Assembly: GCA_012729675.1 (NCBI GenBank)
Contig: JAAYCR010000064.1
Location: forward strand, 1-57,109
DNA from: Phycisphaerae bacterium
Lineage (GTDB): Bacteria > Planctomycetota > Phycisphaerae > Sedimentisphaerales > Anaerohalosphaeraceae
DNA length: 57,109 bases
Direction of reading: 5' to 3'
The notes under the pieces were generated by a model, which was given only the letters and a program-made list of their open reading frames with translations, had not been told where the DNA came from and ran no database searches. Every line of letters starts with the position of its first letter. Position 1 is the stretch's first letter. A program made the translations under genes and the position numbers. Below are positions 8,272 through 17,340 of the stretch, piece after piece.

Positions 8272-9993
8272 ATGAGTACTAAACCACAAACCTCGCCCGA
8301 AGTCGGCACGGTCCACAAACCCGGCAGTCAAGTGATGGTCGATATGCTGGTCGAACAGGGCGTTGAAGTGATGTTCGGCTATCTGGGCGGCGTGGTGCTG
8401 CCGTTCTTTGATAAGCTGTATGACGCCCCGATCAAGTTTATTATCCCCCGGCACGAACAGGGCGGCTGTCACATGGCCGACGCCTATGCCCGCGCCACGG
8501 GCAAGGTGGGCGTGGTGGTTGCCACGTCCGGCCCCGGCGCGACCAATCTGACAACCGGGCTGGCGACGGCGATGATGGATTCGATCCCGCTGGTCGCGAT
8601 TACGGGGCAGGTGCGGACGGACTTGATCGGCAACGACGCTTTTCAGGAAGCCGACACGACCGGCATCACACGGCCGATTACCAAGCATAATGTGATCGTC
8701 AAAGACCCCAACCAACTGGCTCAGGCCATCCGTGAGGCGTTTTATATCGCCCAAACGGGCCGGCCGGGGCCGGTGCTGGTCGATGTGCCGGTGGACATAC
8801 AGTTTGCACAGTGCCCGATTCCGCCCAAGGGCGAGATTGAACTGCCCGGCTACAGAATCCGCCCGCAGGGACACGCCCGTCAGATCGAAATGGCGGCCGA
8901 GGCGATCAACGCCTCCAAGAAGCCGGTGCTGTATGCCGGCGGCGGGGTGATTATTTCCGGTGCCGCCGAGGTACTGTGTGCTCTGGCCCAAAAAGCCAAT
9001 ATCCCCGTGACGATGACGTTGATGGGGCTGGGGTCGTATGACCAGGCCCGTCCGGAATCGCTGGATATGCTCGGGATGCACGGCTCGGCGTACGCCAATT
9101 TCGCAGTGCAGAACTGTGATTTGCTGATCTCGGTCGGGGCGCGCTTTGACGACCGCGTCACCGGTGCGCTGAAGAACTTTGCCCCGTATGCCAAGATCGT
9201 CCATATTGATATGGACCCGGCCAGTATCTCCAAGAACGTGGCGGTGGATATTCCTGTCGTAGGCGACGCCCGGCTGGTGCTGGAGGCGATAATCGCTGAG
9301 GTCGAGTACCGGCCGCGCAAAGAATGGTTTGAACAGATCGCCGTCTGGAAGGCCAAGCATCCGTTGCGTTATGACCGCGACGCCGATGTCATCAAGCCCC
9401 AGTACGTCATTGAAGAGCTTTACCGACAGACGCACGGTGATGCGATTATCTGCACTGGCGTCGGCCAGCACCAGATGTGGTCGGCACAGTTCTATAAATA
9501 CAGCCGTCCGCGGCAGTTCATCACCTCCGGCGGACTGGGGACGATGGGCTTCGGGCTGCCGGCGGCGATTGGCGCTCAGTTGGCCTGCCCCGACCGGATG
9601 GTCATCGACATTGACGGGGACAGCAGCTTCAATATGACGCTGACGGAGCTTTCGACGGCGGTGATGTACGAGCTGCCGATCAAGGTCTGCCTGATCAACA
9701 ACGGCTTTATGGGCATGGTGCGTCAGTGGCAGGAGTTGTTCTACGGGCGGCGGTATTCGCAAAGTTCGTTGAAGAACCCGGATTTCGCCCGGCTGGCCGA
9801 GGCGTTCGGGGCGGTGGGCTTTACGGTGGACAAAAAAGACGATGTTCCCGCCGGGATTGAGCGGATGCTCAAGGAAACGCGTCCCGTCGTGGCCGATTTC
9901 CGCGTCGATCCGGAAGAGAACGTCTGGCCGATGGTGCCCACCGGCAAGAGCCTGCACGAAATGGACGGTTTGGATATTTTTGAAATGGCATAA
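8272..9993 (+). CDS. ilvB: Acetolactate synthase large subunit
   Basis: This thiamine-diphosphate enzyme condenses two pyruvates, or pyruvate and 2-oxobutyrate, in the first common step of Val, Leu and Ile synthesis. ATG at 8272 follows AGGAGAATAAG, giving 573 residues, the usual size. The catalytic glutamate is in RHEQGG near residue 60. The ThDP/Mg motif GDSSFNMTLTELSTA begins with GD near residue 450. FAD- and quinone-like binding regions typical of AHAS are present (VGARFDDRVTG). It is followed by ilvN on the same strand. Confidence 0.95.
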   Translation: MSTKPQTSPEVGTVHKPGSQVMVDMLVEQGVEVMFGYLGGVVLPFFDKLYDAPIKFIIPRHEQGGCHMADAYARATGKVGVVVATSGPGATNLTTGLATAMMDSIPLVAITGQVRTDLIGNDAFQEADTTGITRPITKHNVIVKDPNQLAQAIREAFYIAQTGRPGPVLVDVPVDIQFAQCPIPPKGEIELPGYRIRPQGHARQIEMAAEAINASKKPVLYAGGGVIISGAAEVLCALAQKANIPVTMTLMGLGSYDQARPESLDMLGMHGSAYANFAVQNCDLLISVGARFDDRVTGALKNFAPYAKIVHIDMDPASISKNVAVDIPVVGDARLVLEAIIAEVEYRPRKEWFEQIAVWKAKHPLRYDRDADVIKPQYVIEELYRQTHGDAIICTGVGQHQMWSAQFYKYSRPRQFITSGGLGTMGFGLPAAIGAQLACPDRMVIDIDGDSSFNMTLTELSTAVMYELPIKVCLINNGFMGMVRQWQELFYGRRYSQSSLKNPDFARLAEAFGAVGFTVDKKDDVPAGIERMLKETRPVVADFRVDPEENVWPMVPTGKSLHEMDGLDIFEMA

Positions 9994-10092
9994 GAAAAAA
10001 TCAAAGACCAAAAAGAAAAAAGAAAAAATCAGGAAGTCCGGTCTGAAAGGCCGTCCGCATTTTTGATTTTTAACTTTTGATATTTTATCTGG
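9994..10092. repeat. Heptad-word palindrome between ilvB and ilvN
   Basis: The left arm is made of A-rich 7-base words (AAAAATC, AAAGACC, AAAAAGA, AAAAAGA, AAAAATC) and the right arm of T-rich 7-base words (ATTTTTG, ATTTTTA, ACTTTTG). They form a long imperfect hairpin around a GC-rich loop. It belongs to the period-7 family seen at several other loci in the window. Confidence 0.6.
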
Positions 10093-10100
10093 AGTAAAAT

Positions 10101-10592
10101 ATGAAGCATATACTAAGTGCATTGGTGTTAAACAAGCCGGGTGTTTTGGCGCACGTGGCGGGGATGTTTGCGGCGCGGGCGTTTAATATCGACTCGCTGG
10201 CGGTGGGCCGCACGGACGACCCGACATTGAGCCGGATGACCATCGTCGTGGTCGGTGACGATAAGGTTGTCGAGCAGGTGCGCAAGCAGCTTGTCAAGAT
10301 CGTCTCCATCGTCAAGGTGCAGGACTACGTCGGGCAGGATGTCGTTGCCCGCGACCTGATGCTGATCAGCGTGTCGTGCCCGCCGGAAAAACGCCCGGAG
10401 ATGATGGCCTTGATCGAGATGTTCAACGGCAAGGTGGTGGAGATCGGTCAGAAATTCGTGATGGTTGAGATCACCGGCCCGGAAAACAAGATCGAGTCGT
10501 TTATCGACGCCTGCCGCCCTTACGGCATCAAAAGCATGGTCCGCACCGGCACCGTCGCCATGCCCCGTCAGGCCCGAACGCCCCAGACGTAA
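10101..10592 (+). CDS. ilvN: Acetolactate synthase regulatory subunit
   Basis: This small subunit (163 aa) confers activity and valine feedback inhibition on IlvB. An N-terminal ACT domain (LSALVLNKPGVLAHVAGMFA, residues 5-24) is followed by the conserved C-terminal domain with DLMLISVSCPPEKRPEMMAL. An SD-like GGAG lies 8 bases before ATG. It could equally be called ilvH; there is only one copy here. Confidence 0.93.
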   Translation: MKHILSALVLNKPGVLAHVAGMFAARAFNIDSLAVGRTDDPTLSRMTIVVVGDDKVVEQVRKQLVKIVSIVKVQDYVGQDVVARDLMLISVSCPPEKRPEMMALIEMFNGKVVEIGQKFVMVEITGPENKIESFIDACRPYGIKSMVRTGTVAMPRQARTPQT

Positions 10593-10635
10593 ACGTGCGT
10601 GCCGTCAGAAACCGGTGCGTTTCGGCAAAACAATG

Positions 10636-10717
10636 AACCACCGAGGCCGCCGAGGATACCGATTATATTAGGGTTAATAATCCGTGTCCTCGGTGTCTTC
10701 GGTGGTTTGTTTTTTTT
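10636..10717 (+). terminator. Intrinsic terminator after ilvN
   Basis: The arms AACCACCGAGG-CCGAGGA (10636-10655) and TCCTCGG-TCGGTGGTT (10687-10707) pair across a 30-base loop and are followed by a U-rich tract (10708-10717). It separates the convergent ilvBN and minus-strand ligase operons. Confidence 0.7.
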
Positions 10718-10763
10718 ACGGCTTTTCCATCGGTCTGCTGCGCAGAGCCGATGCCACCCAGGA

Positions 10764-11795
10764 TTAATTCGCTATCGCACCTTGCGGTGTGTCGGTGTTC
10801 TGGACCCCGCGGCTGACGCGGGCAAAGGCGCTGTCGAGGATGGCCTTGATGAGCATCGGGTACGGCATGCCTTCCTGCGTCGCGATCATCGGCAGATCCG
10901 AGTGCGTCGGGTGCAGCCCGGCCAGCGGGTTGACCTCAATAAAGCACGGCCGTCCATCCGCGTCGCAGCGAAGATCGACGCGCCCCCCGTCGCGACATTC
11001 CAGCTCGCGGAAGCTATCCAGTGCAAGCTGCTCGGCCTCGGCCTTGAGGGGCATATCGTCCGTAATCGGGTGATAGACAATTCGCGACGCGCACTCTTCC
11101 TTGTTCACATAAGAATAGATCGCCGGTTCATCTTTTTTTCGCATCTCGATCTCCATTGTGCCGATCACGCGGGCGTTTTCCGCCGTGCCGACAACGCCGA
11201 CAGTGAATTCGCGTCCCGGTAGATATTCTTCCACCAGCACGGGCTGGCGGTATCGGTCAAGCAACTCGGCGCAGACGGCCTTCAATTGTTCAGGGGCGTC
11301 GATTCTGGAATTTTGGTCGATGCCCTTGCCCGTCCCCTCGGCCAACGGTTTGGCGAACAGCGGATACCGCAGCGTGATGGCTTCGACATCCGCCATCGCC
11401 CGTACCACCGCAAACGGCGGCGTCCGCAACCCCGCCTGCGCGACCAGCCGCTTGGCGATGGCCTTATCCAGTGTGGCCGCACACACCAGCGGATCGGAGA
11501 AGGTATAGGGCACGCCGAATAATTCCAGCAGGGCCGGAACTTGTGCCTCGCGGCAGCGGCCGCCCAGGCCTTCGGCGATATTGAAGATCATGTCCCACCG
11601 CTCGCCCCGCACCAGGCGCTCGCACAGCCGTCGGGCATTGCCGATCCGCACGACCACGTAGCCCAGCGACATGATCGTCGCTTCCAGTGCGGTAATCGTC
11701 CCTTCGGAGTCAAACTCCGCGACATCCTCTTCGGTAAACCCTTCAGCCAGATAATCGCTGCGAAGGTCATAGACCAAACCAATTTTTTGGCTCAT
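10764..11795 (-). CDS. D-Ala-D-Ala-ligase-like ATP-grasp enzyme
   Basis: This ATP-grasp carboxylate-amine ligase has about 343 residues from ATG 11795. The central ATP-grasp fold shows LVEEYLPGREFTVGVVG and the metal-binding EVNPLAGLHPTHSDLP, close to the D-alanine-D-alanine ligase signature. It is not in a wall cluster. It is the last gene of an operon with lysine 2,3-aminomutase and an acetyltransferase-deacetylase, 16 bases after the latter. The likely substrate is therefore an amino acid such as beta-lysine or a derivative, which is an inference from context. An in-frame upstream extension would overlap the preceding gene and is rejected. Confidence 0.75.
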   Translation of the reverse strand: MSQKIGLVYDLRSDYLAEGFTEEDVAEFDSEGTITALEATIMSLGYVVVRIGNARRLCERLVRGERWDMIFNIAEGLGGRCREAQVPALLELFGVPYTFSDPLVCAATLDKAIAKRLVAQAGLRTPPFAVVRAMADVEAITLRYPLFAKPLAEGTGKGIDQNSRIDAPEQLKAVCAELLDRYRQPVLVEEYLPGREFTVGVVGTAENARVIGTMEIEMRKKDEPAIYSYVNKEECASRIVYHPITDDMPLKAEAEQLALDSFRELECRDGGRVDLRCDADGRPCFIEVNPLAGLHPTHSDLPMIATQEGMPYPMLIKAILDSAFARVSRGVQNTDTPQGAIAN

Positions 11796-11811
11796 TTTTA
11801 CTTTCCGTACA

Positions 11812-13599
11812 TTAAGGTTTTGAAGGTTTAATACCGTTTGGGGGTTGTCCATTGGTCTTTCGGGCGGCGGCTGCCGGCTTGAGTGTCTCGGCAAAGCCGT
11901 TAAACAATGCCGCGGCTCCTGTGCGGAGATTGCGCAGACTGTAACCGCCCTCCTGCACCGCCAACGTCGGCATATTCAGCCCGCCGACGGCCTGCCCGAT
12001 CTGCTTCATCGTCGCGCCATTCAACCCGAATGAGCCGGTCGGATCGCCCTTCATAATGTCAAACCCCACACACAGCACCAGGAACATCGGCGCAAACTTT
12101 CGCACCTGTTCCAGCGCCTTGTCCAGCGCCGCCAGATACTCCGCTGCGCCTGCGTTTTCCGGCAGCGCGAAATTATAATTGTATCCCTTGCCGTCGCCGT
12201 CGCCGGTCTCGTCGGAAAAGCCCGAAAAATACGGATACGCAAAATTCGGATGGCCATGGATCGACAAGGTCAGCACGTCCTTGCGTTTGTAAAAAATATT
12301 CTGAGCGCCGTTGCCGTGGTGAAAGTCAATGTCCAGCACAGCGACCTTGCCGTGTTTGGACAGATGCTGCGCCGCAATGGCGGCATTGTTGAAATAGCAA
12401 AATCCGCCGAACACCCGCCGCTCGGCGTGGTGGCCCGGCGGACGGCACAGGGCATACGCCAGCCGCCGTCCCCGCAGCACCGCCTCGGCCGCCGTGAGGG
12501 CGACATCGACTGCGGCCTTGGCCGCATCAAAGGCGTTGCGATCCAGCGGCGTGAACGTGTCGATGCAGTAATACCCCGCCCGCACGGCCAGCTCTTTTGG
12601 CCGGCGTTCGGGGCGGCGAATCGGAAACACATACGGATACACCGGTCGTTTGCCGTGCAGGTTCAGGCACACTGCCTTGAGATAGTTGACAAAATCCGTC
12701 TCGTGCACGGCCGTGATAAACTCCTGTCCGAAGTGCTTGACCGGGACGGCCTCGAACAGCCGCGTCGTCTCCAGCCCCTGCCGGATAAACCCCACCCGCG
12801 CAGGGCGCTCGACATAACCCCGCTCGTGGACGTGATGCACCTGATGCACGTCGCAACTGACCATCGCGAACGGCTTTTCCAGCCGCGGGACAGCATGGTT
12901 GGCGGGCGGTTCGGTCTTGATGTACTTCGGCGGGCGGATACGCACCGGGTCGTCGATGACGGACTCGACCACCCGTTCGATGTAATCCGGCGATACCAAA
13001 TGGCTGTACTTTTTGGTCAGAATCGTCCGCATCGCCGCCCGGCACTGCGAGCGGCTCAGCGGGGCATTGCGATCCAGCCCGTCGTACAGCAGATACGGCG
13101 CCGGCGAGGGGCCGATGGGGGTTTCGTATTCGGTGCCGACGATGGGACGCACGCCGTAACCTTCGTAGAAACGCAGCCGCCGCTGATTTTCTTTCAGCAG
13201 GGCCGCGTCCGTGACCACTTTCGGATCGTCCGGCAGTGCCTCCAGATACAGTCCCATCGCCCCGGTCTGTTTAAGATAATCGCGCGTCGCCTCGTACAGC
13301 ACGCCCCCCGTACCGCCGCCGTGAATGCCCCGCCGCACGGCCATAAAATCCAGCAACCCGCTGCGGATCGTCGGAAAATACAGCACCAGCGAAAACCCCG
13401 TCACCCGCCCCAGCGACGCTTCGGAGACCAAAAGCCCCGCCGTATAGCCGTAGGTGATGGGATTGTCCAGCAGGTCGGGGATTTTGTCCGCATAGTCGGC
13501 GACCGCCGCGAAGTTTTGCCGAAAGATATCCTGCACCTGAGCGATGCGCTCCTGCTCAATCGGCAATAACGTGCGATTTACCCGTACGATCCGTATCAT
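11812..13599 (-). CDS. GNAT acetyltransferase fused to HDAC-family deacetylase
   Basis: The N-terminal 190 residues resemble a GNAT acetyltransferase, with an acetyl-CoA loop near RRGIHGGGTGG. The C-terminal 350 residues are a class II HDAC/acetylpolyamine amidohydrolase domain with RPPGHHAER, the zinc ligands in DIDFHHGNGAQ, the later zinc-binding Asp in GFDIMKGD and the catalytic Tyr in GGYSL. Both active sites look intact. One chain thus carries opposing acetyl-transfer and acetyl-removal domains. ATG 13599 is preferred over TTG 13605. Its neighbours are lysine 2,3-aminomutase and an ATP-grasp ligase. GNAT enzymes next to KamA usually acetylate beta-lysine, so that is the likely substrate. 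Confidence 0.85.
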   Translation of the reverse strand: MIRIVRVNRTLLPIEQERIAQVQDIFRQNFAAVADYADKIPDLLDNPITYGYTAGLLVSEASLGRVTGFSLVLYFPTIRSGLLDFMAVRRGIHGGGTGGVLYEATRDYLKQTGAMGLYLEALPDDPKVVTDAALLKENQRRLRFYEGYGVRPIVGTEYETPIGPSPAPYLLYDGLDRNAPLSRSQCRAAMRTILTKKYSHLVSPDYIERVVESVIDDPVRIRPPKYIKTEPPANHAVPRLEKPFAMVSCDVHQVHHVHERGYVERPARVGFIRQGLETTRLFEAVPVKHFGQEFITAVHETDFVNYLKAVCLNLHGKRPVYPYVFPIRRPERRPKELAVRAGYYCIDTFTPLDRNAFDAAKAAVDVALTAAEAVLRGRRLAYALCRPPGHHAERRVFGGFCYFNNAAIAAQHLSKHGKVAVLDIDFHHGNGAQNIFYKRKDVLTLSIHGHPNFAYPYFSGFSDETGDGDGKGYNYNFALPENAGAAEYLAALDKALEQVRKFAPMFLVLCVGFDIMKGDPTGSFGLNGATMKQIGQAVGGLNMPTLAVQEGGYSLRNLRTGAAALFNGFAETLKPAAAARKTNGQPPNGIKPSKP

Positions 13600-13620
13600 T
13601 GTCAAACCTTACTTAGGAAA

Positions 13621-13793
13621 TTCTAAGCACTAAGCACTAAACTCTAAACAAATTCAAAAAAAGAAAAGAATGCAATTTTAAAAATGAATTACAACTCTAT
13701 GCCGCATTCTGTTGCGGTTAAAAGTTTTCTTATTTCGTATTTCAGATTTTCCTCTTTGTTTATGATTTAGTTCTTAATGCTTAGTGCTTTGTA
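13621..13793. repeat. Heptad-word palindrome inside the kamA operon
   Basis: The left arm is CTAAGCA CTAAGCA CTAAACT CTAAACA (from 13623). The right arm (13755-13791) is its imperfect complement in 7-base steps, ending TGCTTAG TGCTTTG. About 95 AT-rich bases separate them. It occupies the gap between kamA and the GNAT-HDAC gene. Confidence 0.7.
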
Positions 13794-13816
13794 TCCCAGT
13801 ACCGTTTTGGTTGCAG

Positions 13817-15217
13817 TTATTCGAACAAAGACCCGGTTTGTCCGCACGAACGGTTGCGCGAAGCGATTCTTTCCCGCCGCTTGATGCGTGTATTGCGTGC
13901 CGGCAGGATCACCGACGCCTGTCCGGACGCCAGTTCCCACACGCCCGGTTCGCCCGCCGCCGGCGTCATCGACGGCTCGGCCTCGGCCCCCGGTTCGGGG
14001 TAGTTGACCAGCATCCCCTCGTAGTTGCGCAGCACCGTATGCGTCGGACTCATCGAGACGACATAGGTGGGCAGCACGGGGATTTTTCCGCCGCCGTGCG
14101 GGGCATCGACCACGAATGTCGGGATCGCAATGCCGCTGACCCGGCCGCGGAGGTATTCCATAATCTCAATGCCCTTGCGGACGGACGTGCGGAAATGCTC
14201 GACCCCGCGCACCAGGTCGCACTGGTACAGGTAATACGGCCGCACCCGCATCGCGATCAGGCGGCGGCACAACTGTTCGATGGTCTGCGGGGTGTCGTTG
14301 ACGCCGCGCAGCAGCACCGTCTGGTTGCCCAGCGGAATCCCCGCGTCGGCCAGTTTGGCGCAGGCGGCCTTAGCCGACTCGCTCAGTTCGTTGGGGTGAT
14401 TGAAATGCGTGTTGATCCACAGCGGATGATAGTTCTTCAGGATGCTGACCAGTTCGTCAGTGATGCGCATCGGCAGGACCACCGGCACGCGCGTTCCGAT
14501 GCGGATGACCTGCACCGACGGCACCGACCGCAGCGCGACCAGCACCGCGTCGAGATTGGCGTCCGACATCGTCAAGGGGTCGCCGCCGGAGACGATCACG
14601 TCCGAAATCTCTGGATGCGCCGTCAGATACTCCACCACCTGACGCAGCCGACGCGCCGAAATGGCGCTTTCGCGCGTCCCGGCGATGCGTTTGCGTGTGC
14701 AGTGGCGGCAGTACATCGAGCACATCGTTGTCGCAATCAAGAGCGCCCGGTCGCGATAGCGATGCACCAATCCCGGCACCGGCATATCTTCGTGTTCTTC
14801 GAGGGGGTCGTCGCTCAGCGAGGACGGGTCGCACAGTTCCTGCACGCTCGGCACGCTCATGCGAAAGACCGGATCCGACAAGTCCGCCCGGCCGATCAGC
14901 GTCGCATAATACGGCGTGATTGCCATCGGGTACTTCTCGATGACCTTCTGCAATTCACCGCGACCGCTCAGGGACGGCACATACGCCGCCAACTGATCCA
15001 GTGACCGTACGCGATTGCGCACCTGCCACCGCCAGTCGTTCCACTGGACGGTTTTGGACGTGTGTTGAAGCTCCTTCCCGGAAGCGAGGGGGTGGGCAAC
15101 GCCCACGGTGTTAGCGGATACATCTGAGGGCGCACACTCGGCGGCCCTCAATGTACTTGGAGGCTCTGCGGCCTGCTCTTCGACGACCACGGTCTCAACC
15201 CGGTCAAACTGCTGCAT
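13817..15217 (-). CDS. kamA: Lysine 2,3-aminomutase
   Basis: This radical-SAM, PLP-dependent enzyme converts L-lysine to L-beta-lysine. The cluster-binding CSMYCRHC lies near residue 175. DAPHGGGKIP carries the PLP lysine, and the two aspartates that hold the lysine side chain in characterised aminomutases are present in YQCDLVRG and VVDAPHGG. These argue against EpmB and glutamate-specific relatives. ATG 15217 with AAGGA upstream gives 466 residues with an N-terminal extension of about 80. It lies 53 bases after the TetR gene and heads the enzyme genes of the operon. Confidence 0.88.
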   Translation of the reverse strand: MQQFDRVETVVVEEQAAEPPSTLRAAECAPSDVSANTVGVAHPLASGKELQHTSKTVQWNDWRWQVRNRVRSLDQLAAYVPSLSGRGELQKVIEKYPMAITPYYATLIGRADLSDPVFRMSVPSVQELCDPSSLSDDPLEEHEDMPVPGLVHRYRDRALLIATTMCSMYCRHCTRKRIAGTRESAISARRLRQVVEYLTAHPEISDVIVSGGDPLTMSDANLDAVLVALRSVPSVQVIRIGTRVPVVLPMRITDELVSILKNYHPLWINTHFNHPNELSESAKAACAKLADAGIPLGNQTVLLRGVNDTPQTIEQLCRRLIAMRVRPYYLYQCDLVRGVEHFRTSVRKGIEIMEYLRGRVSGIAIPTFVVDAPHGGGKIPVLPTYVVSMSPTHTVLRNYEGMLVNYPEPGAEAEPSMTPAAGEPGVWELASGQASVILPARNTRIKRRERIASRNRSCGQTGSLFE

Positions 15218-15270
15218 CGTCAACTTCCTTTCATGATCTGTGTAATCTGTGAAATCTGTGGTTTCTCTTT

Positions 15271-15948
15271 TTACTGCGTTAAAAACAACGACAAACTCTT
15301 GACAAAACTCTGCCGCAACGGCTTGATACTCGTGGCGATATCCTCCGGCTCCATTCCGATCATCGCGAATGAAAAGAAGCCGAACACAAAGCCCGCCACC
15401 GCACATGCCAACCGACGCACCCGCACCAGATCGACTTTCCGCTCGCCCAAGTACGGCGTTAACTGCGCCTCAATCTCCTCCAGATACTGCGCAAACGGCG
15501 CTTCCATCCGTTCGGTGGACTGCCGTTCCAACTTCAGCAGTAGCCGCCCCTGAAACAGCAACACAAACTCGTCCTGATGGTGGCGAAAAAAGGCGTAATG
15601 GGCATTCAAAAAATGCTCCAACACGTCCTCCAGCGACGCCATCGGGTCGTCTTCCATCTCCCGCAGTCGCCCGACCAGATGGTCGATGGCTTGCTCAACC
15701 AATTCGCCGGCAATGTCATATTTATCGCTAAAATGCCGATAGAACGTCCCTTTTCCAAGGTCCGCCCGCTCGGTGATCAAATCAATCGTCGCCGCATCAA
15801 CGCCCAACTCACTAAACACTGCCAACGCCGCATTCAAAAGCTTATTCCGGGTCTTGGCGGCCCGCTTTTCAGTCCGACTCGGCGGCGTTTCCTCTACCGA
15901 AACCTGATTATCAGTACTATTCGTTCGCTTTTGAACTTCAATGTCCAT
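15271..15948 (-). CDS. TetR-family repressor
   Basis: The 225-residue product has an N-terminal HTH (RNKLLNAALAVFSELGVDAATIDLITERADLGKGTFYRHF, about residues 33-72) and an alpha-helical C-terminal ligand domain. It is the first gene of the operon leading to kamA, the GNAT-HDAC gene and the ATP-grasp gene. A perfect palindrome sits two bases upstream of its start codon, so it probably represses its own operon and responds to a pathway metabolite. Confidence 0.88.
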   Translation of the reverse strand: MDIEVQKRTNSTDNQVSVEETPPSRTEKRAAKTRNKLLNAALAVFSELGVDAATIDLITERADLGKGTFYRHFSDKYDIAGELVEQAIDHLVGRLREMEDDPMASLEDVLEHFLNAHYAFFRHHQDEFVLLFQGRLLLKLERQSTERMEAPFAQYLEEIEAQLTPYLGERKVDLVRVRRLACAVAGFVFGFFSFAMIGMEPEDIATSIKPLRQSFVKSLSLFLTQ

Positions 15949-15949
15949 A

Positions 15950-15967
15950 AATGACTATTTAGTCATT
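15950..15967. promoter_or_regulatory. TetR operator
   Basis: AATGACTA-TT-TAGTCATT is a perfect 8+2+8 palindrome immediately upstream of the TetR start codon. A further TAGTCA half-site occurs at 15979-15984. Position and symmetry fit an autoregulatory operator that also controls the kamA operon. Confidence 0.7.
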
Positions 15968-16102
15968 TGTGACCACATAGTCAATACATTTTCGTTAATT
16001 TTTGGAAAAAGTTCGCAAATTTTTCTTTATTTTTGCATTTCTCTATAAATATTTTCGGGTGTACTATTTTTGAAATCTAATCGTATAAGTGTGCAAATTG
16101 AC

Positions 16103-16131
16103 TTGACAACAATCCGGTGTTTCGGTATCCT
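16103..16131 (+). promoter_or_regulatory. Promoter for the 16183 gene
   Basis: TTGACA (16103-16108), a 17-base spacer and TATCCT (16126-16131) precede the secreted-protein gene by about 50 bases. The -35 is perfect and the -10 matches four of six positions. Confidence 0.5.
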
Positions 16132-16182
16132 TATTTGGAATTCAAATGATGAACCATAATCTGATTTGACGGATATTGCAGT

Positions 16183-17286
16183 ATGAAAAAAACAGTCTTT
16201 CTTCTTTTCGTAGGATTGGTTTTAGGGGCAAATGGGTGGGCGGTTCCTGCCGACGAAGTGGCAAGTCTTCGGCAGCGTCTTGCAGGATCAGGGCAGGCCG
16301 TAACCGAATCGGATCGCGGTGTTATCGACCGTTTTTGGCGGATTGCCTTGGATGCGTTGTTGCTGAGCGAAGATCCCGCCGAGTTGGTCTCGATCCGTCT
16401 TCAACTGCAACAGGAAAAGGGAACCGAGCCGCTCAATCCTTATGCGACGGCTTATGTCCAGACTGCCAAGACGCATATCAATTCCGCCTTTGAGGCGGTC
16501 TCCCGATGGGCAGATTCCGAAAGAAAGTCGTTGATGGATCGCAATTTGATGATTCTGACGGCTCGATTGGAAAGCGTCCTATTGGCTGATATTGGGTTGG
16601 AGCGGCTGGAGCATTCCGATGTCGTGGTTCGTTACTGGGCTGCCAAGGCGGTTGCCAATGCGGGCGTTGCCCGACAGCTTCCGTCTGCGGACACGGCAAC
16701 GGCCGATGCGATCCTAAACGCGGTCGCCGCACGGGTCGCGGCAGAGACAAGTTCGGAGATTCTGCGGGTCATTGTCACCTTTGCGGGGATGGTTGATCAC
16801 GATCAGGCACGCGAGATACTGATGGCGGCCGCCCAACGGCGTATTGAAATCTATAGGAGTTGGCGGGTCGAGAATGAGTCGCTTGACACGGTATTGCTCA
16901 AGGTGATGGGGCAGCTTGTGATCGCTGAGCAGAATACGACGCGGCGTGCGGCGATGGCACAGCGATTTGCAGAGTTGTTTTCGATGGTGTTCCAGCGGTA
17001 TCTGGCCGACCCCAGTCCGCTTACTGACACGCAGAAACAGGCGCTGCTGAATGTGATTGTCGAAGTCGATAACCAGATTTTATCGCGTATGCTCGGACAG
17101 CAAACGGCTATCCTGCGTGCGATTCAGCGGCCGACCGGGGGCCTGGATCGGGAATACGAAGCGATTTTCGGCAGTGACGTTGGAGCGGGGCTGCTGGCGA
17201 TCCGGTTGGGGTTTGATTACGGCAAAACCCCGCAAGGCAGGGCGATTCATACACCACCTAAATTGCCGCCGCCGTCGAGGCCGTAG
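16183..17286 (+). CDS. Secreted helical protein of unknown function, 367 aa
   Basis: A clear signal peptide (MKKTVFLLFVGLVLGANGWA) precedes a mature domain that looks wholly alpha-helical. The segment SDVVVRYWAAKAVANAG resembles a HEAT repeat, and several neighbouring helical pairs could be further degenerate repeats, so a helical-repeat scaffold is likely. The C-terminus is Pro-rich (PPKLPPPSRP). It lies just upstream of the oligopeptide transporter operon and may be cotranscribed, but no function can be given. Confidence 0.65.
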   Translation: MKKTVFLLFVGLVLGANGWAVPADEVASLRQRLAGSGQAVTESDRGVIDRFWRIALDALLLSEDPAELVSIRLQLQQEKGTEPLNPYATAYVQTAKTHINSAFEAVSRWADSERKSLMDRNLMILTARLESVLLADIGLERLEHSDVVVRYWAAKAVANAGVARQLPSADTATADAILNAVAARVAAETSSEILRVIVTFAGMVDHDQAREILMAAAQRRIEIYRSWRVENESLDTVLLKVMGQLVIAEQNTTRRAAMAQRFAELFSMVFQRYLADPSPLTDTQKQALLNVIVEVDNQILSRMLGQQTAILRAIQRPTGGLDREYEAIFGSDVGAGLLAIRLGFDYGKTPQGRAIHTPPKLPPPSRP

Positions 17287-17340
17287 TGATTGTAAGGTTA
17301 CAGTCAAAAATATAATACCACGATTTAAAGTGTATAATTG

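Noticed and set aside
8257-10122. 621-residue minus-strand frame opposite ilvB
   Set aside because: Rich in His, Arg and Gln with no domain, and exactly opposite a conserved enzyme.
12250-15004. Long plus-strand frames opposite the GNAT-HDAC gene and kamA
   Set aside because: Antisense shadows of conserved coding sequence; no start signals and no recognisable domains.
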